From IMG/VR virus record IMGVR_UViG_3300006030_000052, positions 1-35,992 of that record: DNA of 35,992 nucleotides. The stretch is one strand, 5' to 3'. The translations under genes and the position numbers were made by a program. This DNA comes from a virus. This document shows, one piece after another, positions 14,801 to 21,328 of this stretch. The notes beneath the pieces were generated by a model. It saw nothing but the letters and a program-made list of their open reading frames with translations, made no database searches and was not told where the DNA came from. The first letter of the stretch is position 1; each line of letters starts with the position of its first letter.

Positions 14801-17078
14801 GAATAAACCACCCTTTTGTTGGATTATATTGAATTGGAGATCCATATTCTCCTGATGTTTTATCAGAAACGCGACTCAGAATATGAAGATTGGTCCCACC
14901 ATAAACCGTAAGTTCTTGATTTGTAGTTGCGTTTGTAAAAGATGTTGCAAGTTTAATTGTATTATTATCACCATTATTAATTACATAATATGTCTCGTGT
15001 TCTGTAATATTTTCTGGTAAGTCACCATCATCACTTACAATTTTAACCTTTTCCCCTGTAATCAGAGTATTTGAACCAATTGTGAATGAATTTGATGTAG
15101 GTCCGGAAATGACATCATAAGATTTAACTGAACTTGTTGTTCCAAGTGCGGTGGTAAATCCAGTTGATGAAATTACATTATCACACATGTAAATGGATGC
15201 CGAATATGTTGTTCCATCATTTGTGAGATATAATTTATCATTTAATCTGGCACCGATTCTATATCCTTGAGTAGTGGAAGAGGGTGAAGAGTCTTGAGCA
15301 CTAAATCCAGAAAGATATAAATGACTTGAAATTCCAACTGAAGTTGTAAGACCAACATCAATTGATAACCATTCAATATTATCTTCTGTTGTAGATATTA
15401 CTGCTCTCGGTGGTATGATTGCGGTTATATATCCTCTATCGTCCTTATCAAATGAATCTTTTTTAAATCCACTTGAGTTTAATGATATTTGACCAAAGTT
15501 TGAGTTTGAGTTAGTAATAGATGCATCGGCGCCAGATTCGGCATCAAAATGTTTATTGAATCCAATTGCAAAAACGGAAACAATTTGGATGAATGCATCA
15601 TTTGAAATCTTAATATGACTTGTTTCCCAACCCTGACGATAAATTGCATCAGGATCTAAATGGTAAATCTTCGTGGAATCAGTTTGAGATGATCCAGTTG
15701 TTAAATCAGATCCATATACTGCAGTAATTGGACTTACACTTTCATAGGATCTTGTTAACTTATTGTATTTAACAAATGCCCTGTCATCCTTTTGAAGTGA
15801 TACTGCCGTAAATTGTGCAACAACGGTACTTCTAAATCCAGATGCCTTACTTCCATCTGCATGAAGACCATTCATCCCCCATACAGAACGAAGAGAACAG
15901 TTAAAAATATAGGGCGATGCACCATTTACGGTATCTGTTTCTATGGTTACAGTTGCCGCTGAAGCACTTGGACTTGCATTTAGTGTTGGATAAGATGAAA
16001 CTCCAGGAAGAAGATAGGTGAATACTGTTGAGGATATTACATTTTGAACTTGTGTTGAGATGTTGTAAGGTTGTGTTACTCCAGATCCACTCACTCCTTT
16101 AATTTTAATCGGAGTTCCTGAATTAAGTTCGTGAGGTTTACTCGTGGTTACGGTAACCACTGATGATGCTGTTGCACCATTACCCGAAATAATACTTGAA
16201 ATTTTTATAGAATCAGATGCAAATGCCCCAACAATTTCCCATTCTGGTCTTTGTTTTGCAAATCCTCCAGGAGAACTTGGAAACTTTTGGTCAATATCTC
16301 GATATGCATTAAAGGCATTTGATACCTTTGCATAATACATATCAAGATCGGTTAAATCTGTTGAGGTTCCTCCATTAAATGGCAATGTAATATCATTTAC
16401 ACCATCACAAAATTCAAAGCAAGTGAGTTTATGATGAGAAAAATTAGGTGTTGATTGATATGTTGTAGTAAAACTATTTGGATTCGTATAAACAGTACCT
16501 GAAGGATCTGCATCAAATAATGAAAACTGCCAAAAATAACAAGCACCAGTAATTCTAAAAATGGCGGATTTTGGTACAGTGGAGTCAGTTGGGTTCGGAA
16601 CATATTTTGGTCGAATCTTTGTTTTACGAAGATCAAGACTAACTACAGATGTTCCTCTGGGTACAACAACTCCACCATAATAACTATTGAACTTATAGAG
16701 AATATTATCTTCTTGATTGAGATCGAAAACTGAATCTAATTGAAGAGAAAATACAGAAGATGCAATGGATTCGCTTCCACTTCTGGATACTGCCTTTGCT
16801 CCACTATTATTATAAATTGCAAAACCTGGTCTATTATCAATGGTATGTTCACCAGGAAAGAGAAGAATCGTTGTTTTCTCTGTCAAATCATTATCATTAC
16901 CTTTCTGATATGAGAACCTTGCAGATTCTAAAAGTGCTCTTTGAATTGTTTTGAATGGTGAAATTAAACTTGTACCATCATTCGTGATTGCATCAGTGGA
17001 GTTAATATCGCTGGGATTTACAAAGATTATACGACCGTCAGTTGAACGAATAAAATTCTCTAATTTGTTCAGGGACAT
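11853..17078 (-). CDS. Giant tail-fibre/structural protein with S74 chaperone, 1741 aa
   Basis: The largest protein of the window, probably the long tail-fibre or tailspike subunit. The N-terminus (residues 1-250, SDINSTDAITNDGTSLISPF, then FKTIQRALLES and LLFPGEHTIDN) looks like a beta-helix spike domain shared by cyanophage fibres. The middle consists of repetitive beta domains, with GSGYS...G.GNA modules around 1180. The last 95 residues (from about 1647, SDQRLKDNIV, then HDVGVIAQE and YLAVDYHKIVPLLVEAIKEL) are an intramolecular S74 chaperone with the SDxRLK motif, which in other phages trimerises the fibre and cuts itself off. A coiled-coil end follows. A late motif lies 29 nt upstream. 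Confidence 0.85.
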   Translation of the reverse strand: MSLNKLENFIRSTDGRIIFVNPSDINSTDAITNDGTSLISPFKTIQRALLESARFSYQKGNDNDLTEKTTILLFPGEHTIDNRPGFAIYNNSGAKAVSRSGSESIASSVFSLQLDSVFDLNQEDNILYKFNSYYGGVVVPRGTSVVSLDLRKTKIRPKYVPNPTDSTVPKSAIFRITGACYFWQFSLFDADPSGTVYTNPNSFTTTYQSTPNFSHHKLTCFEFCDGVNDITLPFNGGTSTDLTDLDMYYAKVSNAFNAYRDIDQKFPSSPGGFAKQRPEWEIVGAFASDSIKISSIISGNGATASSVVTVTTSKPHELNSGTPIKIKGVSGSGVTQPYNISTQVQNVISSTVFTYLLPGVSSYPTLNASPSASAATVTIETDTVNGASPYIFNCSLRSVWGMNGLHADGSKASGFRSTVVAQFTAVSLQKDDRAFVKYNKLTRSYESVSPITAVYGSDLTTGSSQTDSTKIYHLDPDAIYRQGWETSHIKISNDAFIQIVSVFAIGFNKHFDAESGADASITNSNSNFGQISLNSSGFKKDSFDKDDRGYITAIIPPRAVISTTEDNIEWLSIDVGLTTSVGISSHLYLSGFSAQDSSPSSTTQGYRIGARLNDKLYLTNDGTTYSASIYMCDNVISSTGFTTALGTTSSVKSYDVISGPTSNSFTIGSNTLITGEKVKIVSDDGDLPENITEHETYYVINNGDNNTIKLATSFTNATTNQELTVYGGTNLHILSRVSDKTSGEYGSPIQYNPTKGWFIHTNANNEIYNALASGGTSVFGTSTDLVYVKRISDERSLDEKLYKFRVVIPKELSNAKDPESGFVIQESKSTGARSSSDFTTVSIASTDYDFNRNLRLISNCSVSSNTVTIVCELPHNLQIGDYVNIKNVKSSTNSTGTFNVGYNGRFEVTDITDSYTFKYSTTDVIGDIHNVGTFTDTTSTRDENLPRFERNDWKSNLYVYRNEIISPYIYNQQDGIYHLYVLNANNKISEEFTNLKYSQLPVDLYPQLDRDNVESNPYTAKTYAKRFPIGAVVTNDLKKSITRESTDLAFKTIGIGLTISSVVSTSGIATITFSRNHNLAGISTGTVSASGASYNNGTYYNVKLLNGSQTGSWSGATAKVVVSGNAVTSATVMSPGSGYSAGNLYFDQTVIGAGNGNARFNITSTGISNNIGDVVQFTGDGTKSDGHYRITSIPAANQISIAKTSGDSTVSTTQYAFIVSPSIQISGSPTYSATTGITTFTTSSAHGLLAGNRFTVIDSSNNNLGNYLVKDKLSYNSFTSITNTSLSASGGYILKHGLSSNDGISDIRGENFGSRGVVFYQDNFVLGSAITTETTLSIANASRLSVGSYIQIDNEIMRVTSGNNTTSVTVIRGSLGTRRENHESNSLIREINPIAVDFHRPSILRASGHTFEYLGYGPGNYSTGLPQVQIKTLNDQENFLANSQERSGGVVAYNGLNNNGDLFNGNTKTSATSGEVVSYDIPKPTVTGEDPNKLSVVFDEVTVKERLLVEGGTSGAVLSQFNGPVTFNKEIRSKAQSTFSGKVRIANTSSDSLIVSAGSVFNGEVVLNTGIVPDEDEGAYLGTASKPFSDAHIGEVRIAQTDDNTIDTATGDLKLNATSGSLVAIQTNTTISGILSVTDDITAFWTSDQRLKDNIVSIQDPLSKVLSISGNTFDWNEKSNKSGHDVGVIAQEILEILPEAVTTRDNGYLAVDYHKIVPLLVEAIKELSDKVEKLEKNFEDK
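11854..11861 (-). promoter_or_regulatory. Late-promoter-like GATAAATA
   Basis: The motif stands 17 nt before the ATG at 11836 and overlaps the last codons of the 1741-aa fibre gene. It fits the NATAAATA late consensus. Confidence 0.5.
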
Positions 17079-17107
17079 TTTTTATTTGTAACATACCTAT
17101 TATGATT

Positions 17108-17115
17108 TATTTATT
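17108..17115 (-). promoter_or_regulatory. Late-promoter-like AATAAATA
   Basis: The motif is 29 nt upstream of the ATG at 17078, a good distance for a late promoter of the fibre operon. It overlaps the end of the preceding 95-aa gene. Confidence 0.55.
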
Positions 17116-17398
17116 CGTAATAGACTTCAAGATCTTCTGGTAAATCTTTCGGATTTTCTATTTCTACATTGAAAAAACAGGGATGTACTTCTTCTTCGAT
17201 TAGATACGATGAGGATTTGTAGATGTCTTCTGGTTCAAATGTACGATTTTTATCTGCTTCTCTACATAAGTCTTGGTCGTATAAGTGACCATCAGGTAGT
17301 TCATCGAAGGTAAATGGAAAACTATTGATAAAGTACATTTTCACAATCATACTGCCGTCATTGTACCAGCAGTATGCGGAGTCGATACGATAAGACAT
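17111..17398 (-). CDS. Hypothetical protein, 95 aa
   Basis: It begins MSYRIDSAYCWYNDGSMIVK, has a strand-rich first half and an acidic end (KDLPEDLEVYYE). It sits between the tRNA cluster and the giant fibre gene and has its own late-type motif 22 nt upstream. No domain recognised. Confidence 0.6.
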   Translation of the reverse strand: MSYRIDSAYCWYNDGSMIVKMYFINSFPFTFDELPDGHLYDQDLCREADKNRTFEPEDIYKSSSYLIEEEVHPCFFNVEIENPKDLPEDLEVYYE

Positions 17399-17419
17399 AG
17401 GGGGGTGCCCAATATCTTA

Positions 17420-17427
17420 TATTTATT
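17420..17427 (-). promoter_or_regulatory. Late-promoter-like AATAAATA
   Basis: Located between the 3' end of the tRNA-Leu gene (17432) and the ATG at 17398, with 22 nt to the start. It fits NATAAATA and separates late transcription from the tRNA unit. Confidence 0.55.
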
Positions 17428-17431
17428 TTGA

Positions 17432-17774
17432 TGTCGGTAGGGAGACTTGAACTCCCACGGGCAATGCCCAACAGATTTTCGTACCACTATAGTTTTCACT
17501 ACCCTTTCGGTTTGTGGTCTGGACTATACCTTCACCATACCTTTCGGTTTAGGTGTTCCCCGTCTAGTCTCTACACGTTTTGCATTTTCTAGATAATTTC
17601 AACCCTCTCTAGAAGCACATTGGGTAGCCGTTGTCTTTCCAACTGTCTTGCAACTTCGCTCGGTATTGCCATTTTACAGGTTTCACCGAATTTGAGGAAT
17701 TACACTCATAAAGTTTCCTAAATGAGGCTCAATTTTCATAAGTCTGGTGTGTCTACCGATTCCACCATACCGAC
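17432..17774 (-). tRNA. tRNA-Leu(UAA) interrupted by a group I intron
   Basis: Exon 1 is 17774-17740 and exon 2 is 17479-17432, giving a spliced tRNA of 83 nt. The acceptor GUCGGUA pairs fully with UACCGAC, with A73 as discriminator. The D arm is GUG/CAC with loop GG. The anticodon loop after splicing is C-U-UAA-A-A. The long variable arm is GGGC/GCCC and the T arm GGGAG/CUCCC with loop UUCAAGU. Only pair 27-43 is mismatched. CCA is not encoded. The class II shape and UAA anticodon identify Leu. The intron lies exactly between U34 and A35, the site of the cyanobacterial and chloroplast intron. It is probably transcribed from the sigma70 promoter at 18022-18050. Confidence 0.92.
17480..17739 (-). 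ncRNA. Group I intron in tRNA-Leu(UAA), 260 nt
   Basis: A self-splicing ribozyme candidate without an ORF. The 5' exon ends CUU, which can pair with GAG near the intron start (UUGAGCC), giving the required U·G at the splice site. The last intron base is G (17480). Core elements on the minus strand: Q-like AAAAUGGCAAUACCGAGC (17675-17658), R-like GUGUAGAGACUAGACGGGG (17576-17558) and S-like AAGGUAUAGUCC (17532-17521). GACUA of R pairs with UAGUC of S to form P7. GAAA-capped hairpins lie between S and the 3' end and in the P8 region. By site and size it belongs with the IC3 tRNA-Leu introns. Confidence 0.9.
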
Positions 17775-17813
17775 GATAAGACCATAATAACTCATAGAGT
17801 TCTAACAGTCAAG

Positions 17814-17887
17814 TGGTCGCAGTGGGAATCTAATCTACCTTCGGCGATTTATGGAACCGCTGAATTCGAACAGATTACTATACGACC
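17814..17887 (-). tRNA. Degenerate tRNA-like gene, CAU anticodon position
   Basis: It is 74 nt, the normal tRNA length. The acceptor GGUCGUA/UGCGACC pairs over all 7 positions (one G·U), with A73. An anticodon stem GCGGU/AUCGC carries loop UCCAUAA, so the anticodon would be CAU (Met, or Ile after modification), but position 33 is C instead of U. The T arm has two A·C mismatches and loop UUAGAUU. The D arm keeps only half of its pairs and lacks GG. Either a decaying tRNA-Met/Ile gene or a divergent functional one; decay is more likely. Confidence 0.45.
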
Positions 17888-17894
17888 TACATTC

Positions 17895-17917
17895 GCTATT
17901 CGCAAATAAAGAATAGC
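17895..17917 (-). other. Hairpin between two tRNA genes
   Basis: A perfect 7-bp stem, GCTATTC (17895-17901) with GAATAGC (17911-17917), and a 9-nt loop fill the 32-nt space between the two upstream tRNAs. It could be a processing signal for RNase III or an RNase E region. There is no T-run, so it is unlikely to be a terminator. Confidence 0.5.
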
Positions 17918-17919
17918 AA

Positions 17920-18007
17920 TAGTCGCCCAGGGTATCGAACCCTGCCAAAGGCCCTAATCTGGGGCAAAGGGTTTATAAGACCCCTCTGAACACCTGTTCT
18001 GACGACC
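17920..18007 (-). tRNA. Atypical class II tRNA, anticodon loop CUUAUAA
   Basis: It is 88 nt. The acceptor GGUCGUC/GGCGACU pairs throughout (two G·U), with A73. The anticodon stem is GGGGU/ACCCU with loop CUUAUAA, giving anticodon UAU (codon AUA, Ile). The long variable arm is GCCC/GGGC and the T arm a perfect CAGGG/CCCUG with loop UUCGAUA. The D arm is short: GAAC/GUUC with only a 4-nt loop. A long variable arm does not fit tRNA-Ile; class II tRNAs are Leu, Ser or Tyr. One base change at position 36 would give Leu(UAA). Identity is therefore uncertain. First tRNA after the promoter. Confidence 0.7.
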
Positions 18008-18021
18008 ATAAACCCAAATCA

Positions 18022-18050
18022 ATTATAGAGGATTTGGAACTCTTTGTCAA
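18022..18050 (-). promoter_or_regulatory. Consensus sigma70 promoter of the tRNA cluster
   Basis: TTGACA (18050-18045), 17 nt and TATAAT (18027-18022) on the minus strand, a perfect consensus. The predicted start of transcription is about 8 nt before the first tRNA at 18007. The -35 box overlaps the stop codon of the antitoxin gene. Confidence 0.85.
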
Positions 18051-18220
18051 GGTGCTTCGTTGTTTAACTCAGTGTGTATTCGTATAAGTTCATCATCTAT
18101 AGGCATCATTACTGCTGCCTGCCCATCTTCGTTGATGATGCCTAAACTTTCTCCATTTTCAACTCGTTCCATAAGTTCATTAAACCTTTCTTGAAACTCT
18201 TCCACTGTGAAAACTTCCAT
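18047..18220 (-). CDS. Phd/YefM-like antitoxin, 57 aa
   Basis: It begins MEVFTVEEFQERFNELMERV, continues ENGESLGIINEDGQAAVMMP and ends IDDELIRIHTELNNEAP. The helix-strand layout with 'ERVENGE ... GxAAVMxP' is that of Phd/YefM antitoxins, which dimerise, bind their own promoter and neutralise a toxin with an acidic C-terminal tail. The length is short but includes the fold and a possible tail. No toxin gene lies next to it, so it may block host toxins or act as a repressor. TATAAATA lies only 6 nt before its ATG. Confidence 0.75.
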   Translation of the reverse strand: MEVFTVEEFQERFNELMERVENGESLGIINEDGQAAVMMPIDDELIRIHTELNNEAP

Positions 18221-18226
18221 TTCCGA

Positions 18227-18239
18227 TATTTATATTATA
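18227..18239 (-). promoter_or_regulatory. TATAAATA late motif overlapping a TATAAT box
   Basis: The minus strand reads TATAATATAAATA (18239-18227), combining a TATAAT-like box with the exact T4 late consensus TATAAATA (18234-18227). The ATG of the antitoxin follows after 6 nt, so a transcript from here would have little or no leader; alternatively it serves the tRNA genes downstream. Confidence 0.45.
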
Positions 18240-18242
18240 GCA

Positions 18243-18443
18243 TCAATTGCCTGAAACCGCAAGGTCTGCGTATTCAATTTGCTCAGGATCAAGATTTGCA
18301 GTCACAACTTCAAGGACATTCATAAACTCACCCACAGTTTCACATTCTACCATACGCTCATTTCCTTGATCACTTAGAAGAAGAAAAGATCGGGAGCATA
18401 CATCAATTACGATTCCTAGTACACATTCTTCTTTCACATTCAT
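18243..18443 (-). CDS. Hypothetical protein, 66 aa
   Basis: It begins MNVKEECVLGIVIDVCSRSF, followed by LLLSDQGNERMVECETVGEF, which suggests a small beta barrel with a helix. It has a perfect sigma70 promoter 26 nt upstream. It ends 22 nt before the antitoxin start and may be co-transcribed with it. Not recognised. Confidence 0.65.
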   Translation of the reverse strand: MNVKEECVLGIVIDVCSRSFLLLSDQGNERMVECETVGEFMNVLEVVTANLDPEQIEYADLAVSGN

Positions 18444-18469
18444 TCGGATCGCCCGTTCGTTACTTGGAT

Positions 18470-18498
18470 ATTATAGGGGGTCTTGCCGTCCTTGTCAA
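18470..18498 (-). promoter_or_regulatory. Consensus sigma70 promoter for the 66-aa gene and antitoxin
   Basis: TTGACA (18498-18493), a 17-nt spacer and TATAAT (18475-18470) match the consensus fully. The TGA stop of the 105-aa tail gene overlaps the -35 box. The start codon at 18443 lies 26 nt downstream. Confidence 0.85.
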
Positions 18499-18812
18499 GC
18501 GAGTATGAAAGAAGTTGATCCAATACCAACGGCACTAAGCATGACTCTATTTCCACTCAATGAAATTGTTATTGGAGTAGTATTAGCAACACTTATAAAT
18601 CCACCAAATGCTGTTGCAACTCCAGAAACATTTAGGTTTTGTGTTGATAAACTTGTTATCGTAGTAATTGCAAGATTTGATTGTTCTTTAACGGTTAAAT
18701 TTCTAATCGTCAAAGAATCATAATTTAGATTGCCATTGATATTAACATCTTTATTGAATGTTGCATTTCCATTGAAATGAGAATCTAATCCGTAATACTT
18801 AATTTCTGTCAT
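18495..18812 (-). CDS. Short fibre-like tail protein, 105 aa
   Basis: It begins MTEIKYYGLDSHFNGNATFN. The chain is a series of short beta repeats (KDVNINGNLNYDSLTIRNLT) related in style to the shafts of the 582-aa and 1741-aa fibres, and it ends AVGIGSTSFILA. It is the last gene of the hub/spike operon, directly after the spike gene (1-nt gap), so it may be a spike tip or a spike-associated trimer rather than a host-binding fibre. Confidence 0.65.
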   Translation of the reverse strand: MTEIKYYGLDSHFNGNATFNKDVNINGNLNYDSLTIRNLTVKEQSNLAITTITSLSTQNLNVSGVATAFGGFISVANTTPITISLSGNRVMLSAVGIGSTSFILA

Positions 18813-18813
18813 C

Positions 18814-19389
18814 TTATGTTACTGCATCGACAACCGCATTAACAACTGTACCCATAACATCACCAATTAAATTATCAATTAAATCTATGCCAATAAAACT
18901 ACCCTCAAAAATTTGCTTTGTAAATCCTTTTCCAAGTAAATATGGCAGATTTCCACTCGTCCCTTTCACATCAATACTCTGACCATCTATCATAATACGA
19001 CCAGAACCAGATTTGATATTAATATTTCTACCTGCCTTAAAATGTATATCTTCTTCTGACTCAATCATAATATTTGTTGCATAAATTCTCACCATACCAT
19101 TTGCAGATATCGATACATTTCCATTATTACCGATAATGACAATATCTTCTCTTCCCTCTTCATTTTTTGTTCCACCTGAAATCTGAAGAGAATGATCATT
19201 ATAAATGCTCATCAATCCACCACTACTCAATGAAATAGAAGATTGATTATCACCACTATCTGTTACACCATAAATTTTATAGACATCAGTTCCATTTAAT
19301 CCCATTTGAGGACTTGCAGTATCAATTCTAAAGTTTGGATTGAAACTGATTAGTTGTCTTTTGAATATATTTTTAGTTCTTTCTGCCAT
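18814..19389 (-). CDS. Central tail spike/needle protein (gp5 C-terminal domain-like), 191 aa
   Basis: Residues about 50-140 are a run of short strands with alternating charges (GNVSISANGMVRIYATNIMI, then EEDIHFKAGRNINIKSGSG), the repeat of the triple-stranded beta-helix of T4 gp5 and VgrG. Such needles pierce the outer membrane. The C-terminus (GSFIGIDLIDNLIGDVMGTV) is hydrophobic. It lies 1 nt after the OB-fold hub gene, so the OB domain and needle that form one chain in T4 gp5 appear as separate genes. No lysozyme domain is present here. Confidence 0.75.
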   Translation of the reverse strand: MAERTKNIFKRQLISFNPNFRIDTASPQMGLNGTDVYKIYGVTDSGDNQSSISLSSGGLMSIYNDHSLQISGGTKNEEGREDIVIIGNNGNVSISANGMVRIYATNIMIESEEDIHFKAGRNINIKSGSGRIMIDGQSIDVKGTSGNLPYLLGKGFTKQIFEGSFIGIDLIDNLIGDVMGTVVNAVVDAVT

Positions 19390-19390
19390 T

Positions 19391-21328
19391 TTATATTGGA
19401 CAATCTATAGATGTTTGAATGGTTTCAGAAATTTTTGGAGATCCTAAAAGTGGACGAAGAATTGCTCCACTTCCAGTATTTGATGTGACCGTAAGAACTG
19501 GAAGAGTATCTATAATATTATTTAGGGGAGTAACCTGATAGATTCTACCATCGACAATTTGTGACTGATAAGTATTTCCAACATTATCAGTCACAATAGC
19601 ATCCTTATATCCACTTCCACCATTTTCAACTAATACATTAAGAACAGAATAATTTTCAACATTTCCAACAGAATAATTTTCACCCTCAGAAACAATGTAA
19701 ATCGAAGTTACTTCACCTTTCTCATTTATAATTGATCTGGCAACCGCACCATATCCCTGATCATTATCATCTACAATTTCAACAAATGGTGGAAAGGTGT
19801 ATCCAGAACCAGAATTAGTTACCTGAACTCCAATAACACTTGCTGTTATAATTCCATCTGAATTTTTTATAAGATTTCCAAAAATTGGAATTGCCGTACA
19901 ACCCGATCCAATTCCACCACCAAAAATATTGATTATTGGTGGACTTGCAAACTGCAAGGTATCGGTGAAGCATTGTTGAACTGATTTAATATCAACCCCA
20001 GAATTTACAATATCAGTAATATTTTGAATTGATTGATATGTATTCATCATGGAACTTGCTAAAGTTGATGTTGATCCAGATGCCCCATTTCCAACTGTCC
20101 ATTCATTAACAAGACTTTCAAATTTATCAAAATTTTGATTACAAGAAAATCCAATTCCAAATTCAGAAAATATTCCAATTGCCTCTCTCATTAAATTTCC
20201 AACATTAAAATCAGAAAAGAATTGAAGTAACTTAGATACCATATCTAAAGGACCACTCATTAAATTCTCAAGAACTCCAATAATTGAGTTTAATAAAGAT
20301 CCTGCAAATTGATCAGCAGCACAACTCACAAAACGATCCACATTATTAATTACAGATTGAAGCATTTCTACAACAATACTCTTAAGCATATCAATCGCTT
20401 TACCAGCAATACAAGAAAATGCATCTTCTAATAATTTTACAGGAATTACCATTGCTTTTTGTGCAAGAACACCTGCCTCATGTGCCACTACTGGATTTCC
20501 TGTTGCAGCGAGTACCTGGGAATATACAAGTTTATACAATAAATTTAATCCCTTTTTTAACAGAATAATAAGTTTTTCCTTAAGAAAATTAAAAATTCCA
20601 CCAATAAAGTCATTGCAAATACTAACTATTTTATCTGCAACTTTTCTAATTTCTGCGTTAATTCTTTCAGTATCACCCTGTAGTCTTTTAATTTTTTTAA
20701 GAAAATTTTGAATGATACTTTTAATTTTATCAATCTGAGTATTTTTAACCGTATTTGCAAGAGGGATTTTATCTCCTATTGCACTATTTTCAGATACATT
20801 TAAATTTTGCTGTGCCTGTTCAGGAGTTACACTTTGAGGAGAACGATTTGAATTTTCTTTGACTTCATTTGATTCTGATGCAGCACCATCTTTTGGATTC
20901 AATAAATTATTTTTATTGACAGTAGAAGAATATCCAGTAAATCCTTCAAAAGGTGATTTATAAGATGTTGATGGAACCTGATCTGTTCTTCCAAAAGTTG
21001 CAAGAATTACGGGAATCTGAGCGTTATCTCCATCTAAGAAAAATCCCAGAACAATATCACCTTGTTGTAGTTGAACTCCAGTTGCAACATTTGCGGCACC
21101 AGATCCTGCAGTTGTTGGAATCAAACATTGTGCCCAAGGAAGATCTTCATTTGGAAGTTCTACTTCACTATAAGGATGATAACCTAAAATTCTAACTTTA
21201 AAGCGATTCCCCCATCCACCTCCTTCAACTTGTTTTCCCATAGAAGACAGTGGTGGAATTTGCCCAATCCACCATCTAAATCCGTCTCTACCAATAAAAT
21301 GACTCTGTAGTAATGATTGATCTAACAT
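19391..21328 (-). CDS. 5: Baseplate hub protein with gp5-type OB fold, 645 aa
   Basis: Residues about 10-125 look like the OB-fold N-terminal domain of T4 gp5 (GFRWWIGQIPPL, then GNRFKVRILGYHPYSEVELP, LPWAQCLIPT, GDIVLGFFLDGDNAQIPVIL), which sits under the gp27 ring. Residues 200-450 are long helices (KIKSIIQNFLKKIKRLQGDT) with hydrophobic stretches, and residues 480-630 contain two 'GSGYxxPPxVxI' beta modules seen in cyanophage tail proteins. There is no lysozyme active site, unlike T4 gp5. The start follows the gp27 stop with no gap. The gene symbol is by analogy. Confidence 0.75.
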   Translation of the reverse strand: MLDQSLLQSHFIGRDGFRWWIGQIPPLSSMGKQVEGGGWGNRFKVRILGYHPYSEVELPNEDLPWAQCLIPTTAGSGAANVATGVQLQQGDIVLGFFLDGDNAQIPVILATFGRTDQVPSTSYKSPFEGFTGYSSTVNKNNLLNPKDGAASESNEVKENSNRSPQSVTPEQAQQNLNVSENSAIGDKIPLANTVKNTQIDKIKSIIQNFLKKIKRLQGDTERINAEIRKVADKIVSICNDFIGGIFNFLKEKLIILLKKGLNLLYKLVYSQVLAATGNPVVAHEAGVLAQKAMVIPVKLLEDAFSCIAGKAIDMLKSIVVEMLQSVINNVDRFVSCAADQFAGSLLNSIIGVLENLMSGPLDMVSKLLQFFSDFNVGNLMREAIGIFSEFGIGFSCNQNFDKFESLVNEWTVGNGASGSTSTLASSMMNTYQSIQNITDIVNSGVDIKSVQQCFTDTLQFASPPIINIFGGGIGSGCTAIPIFGNLIKNSDGIITASVIGVQVTNSGSGYTFPPFVEIVDDNDQGYGAVARSIINEKGEVTSIYIVSEGENYSVGNVENYSVLNVLVENGGSGYKDAIVTDNVGNTYQSQIVDGRIYQVTPLNNIIDTLPVLTVTSNTGSGAILRPLLGSPKISETIQTSIDCPI

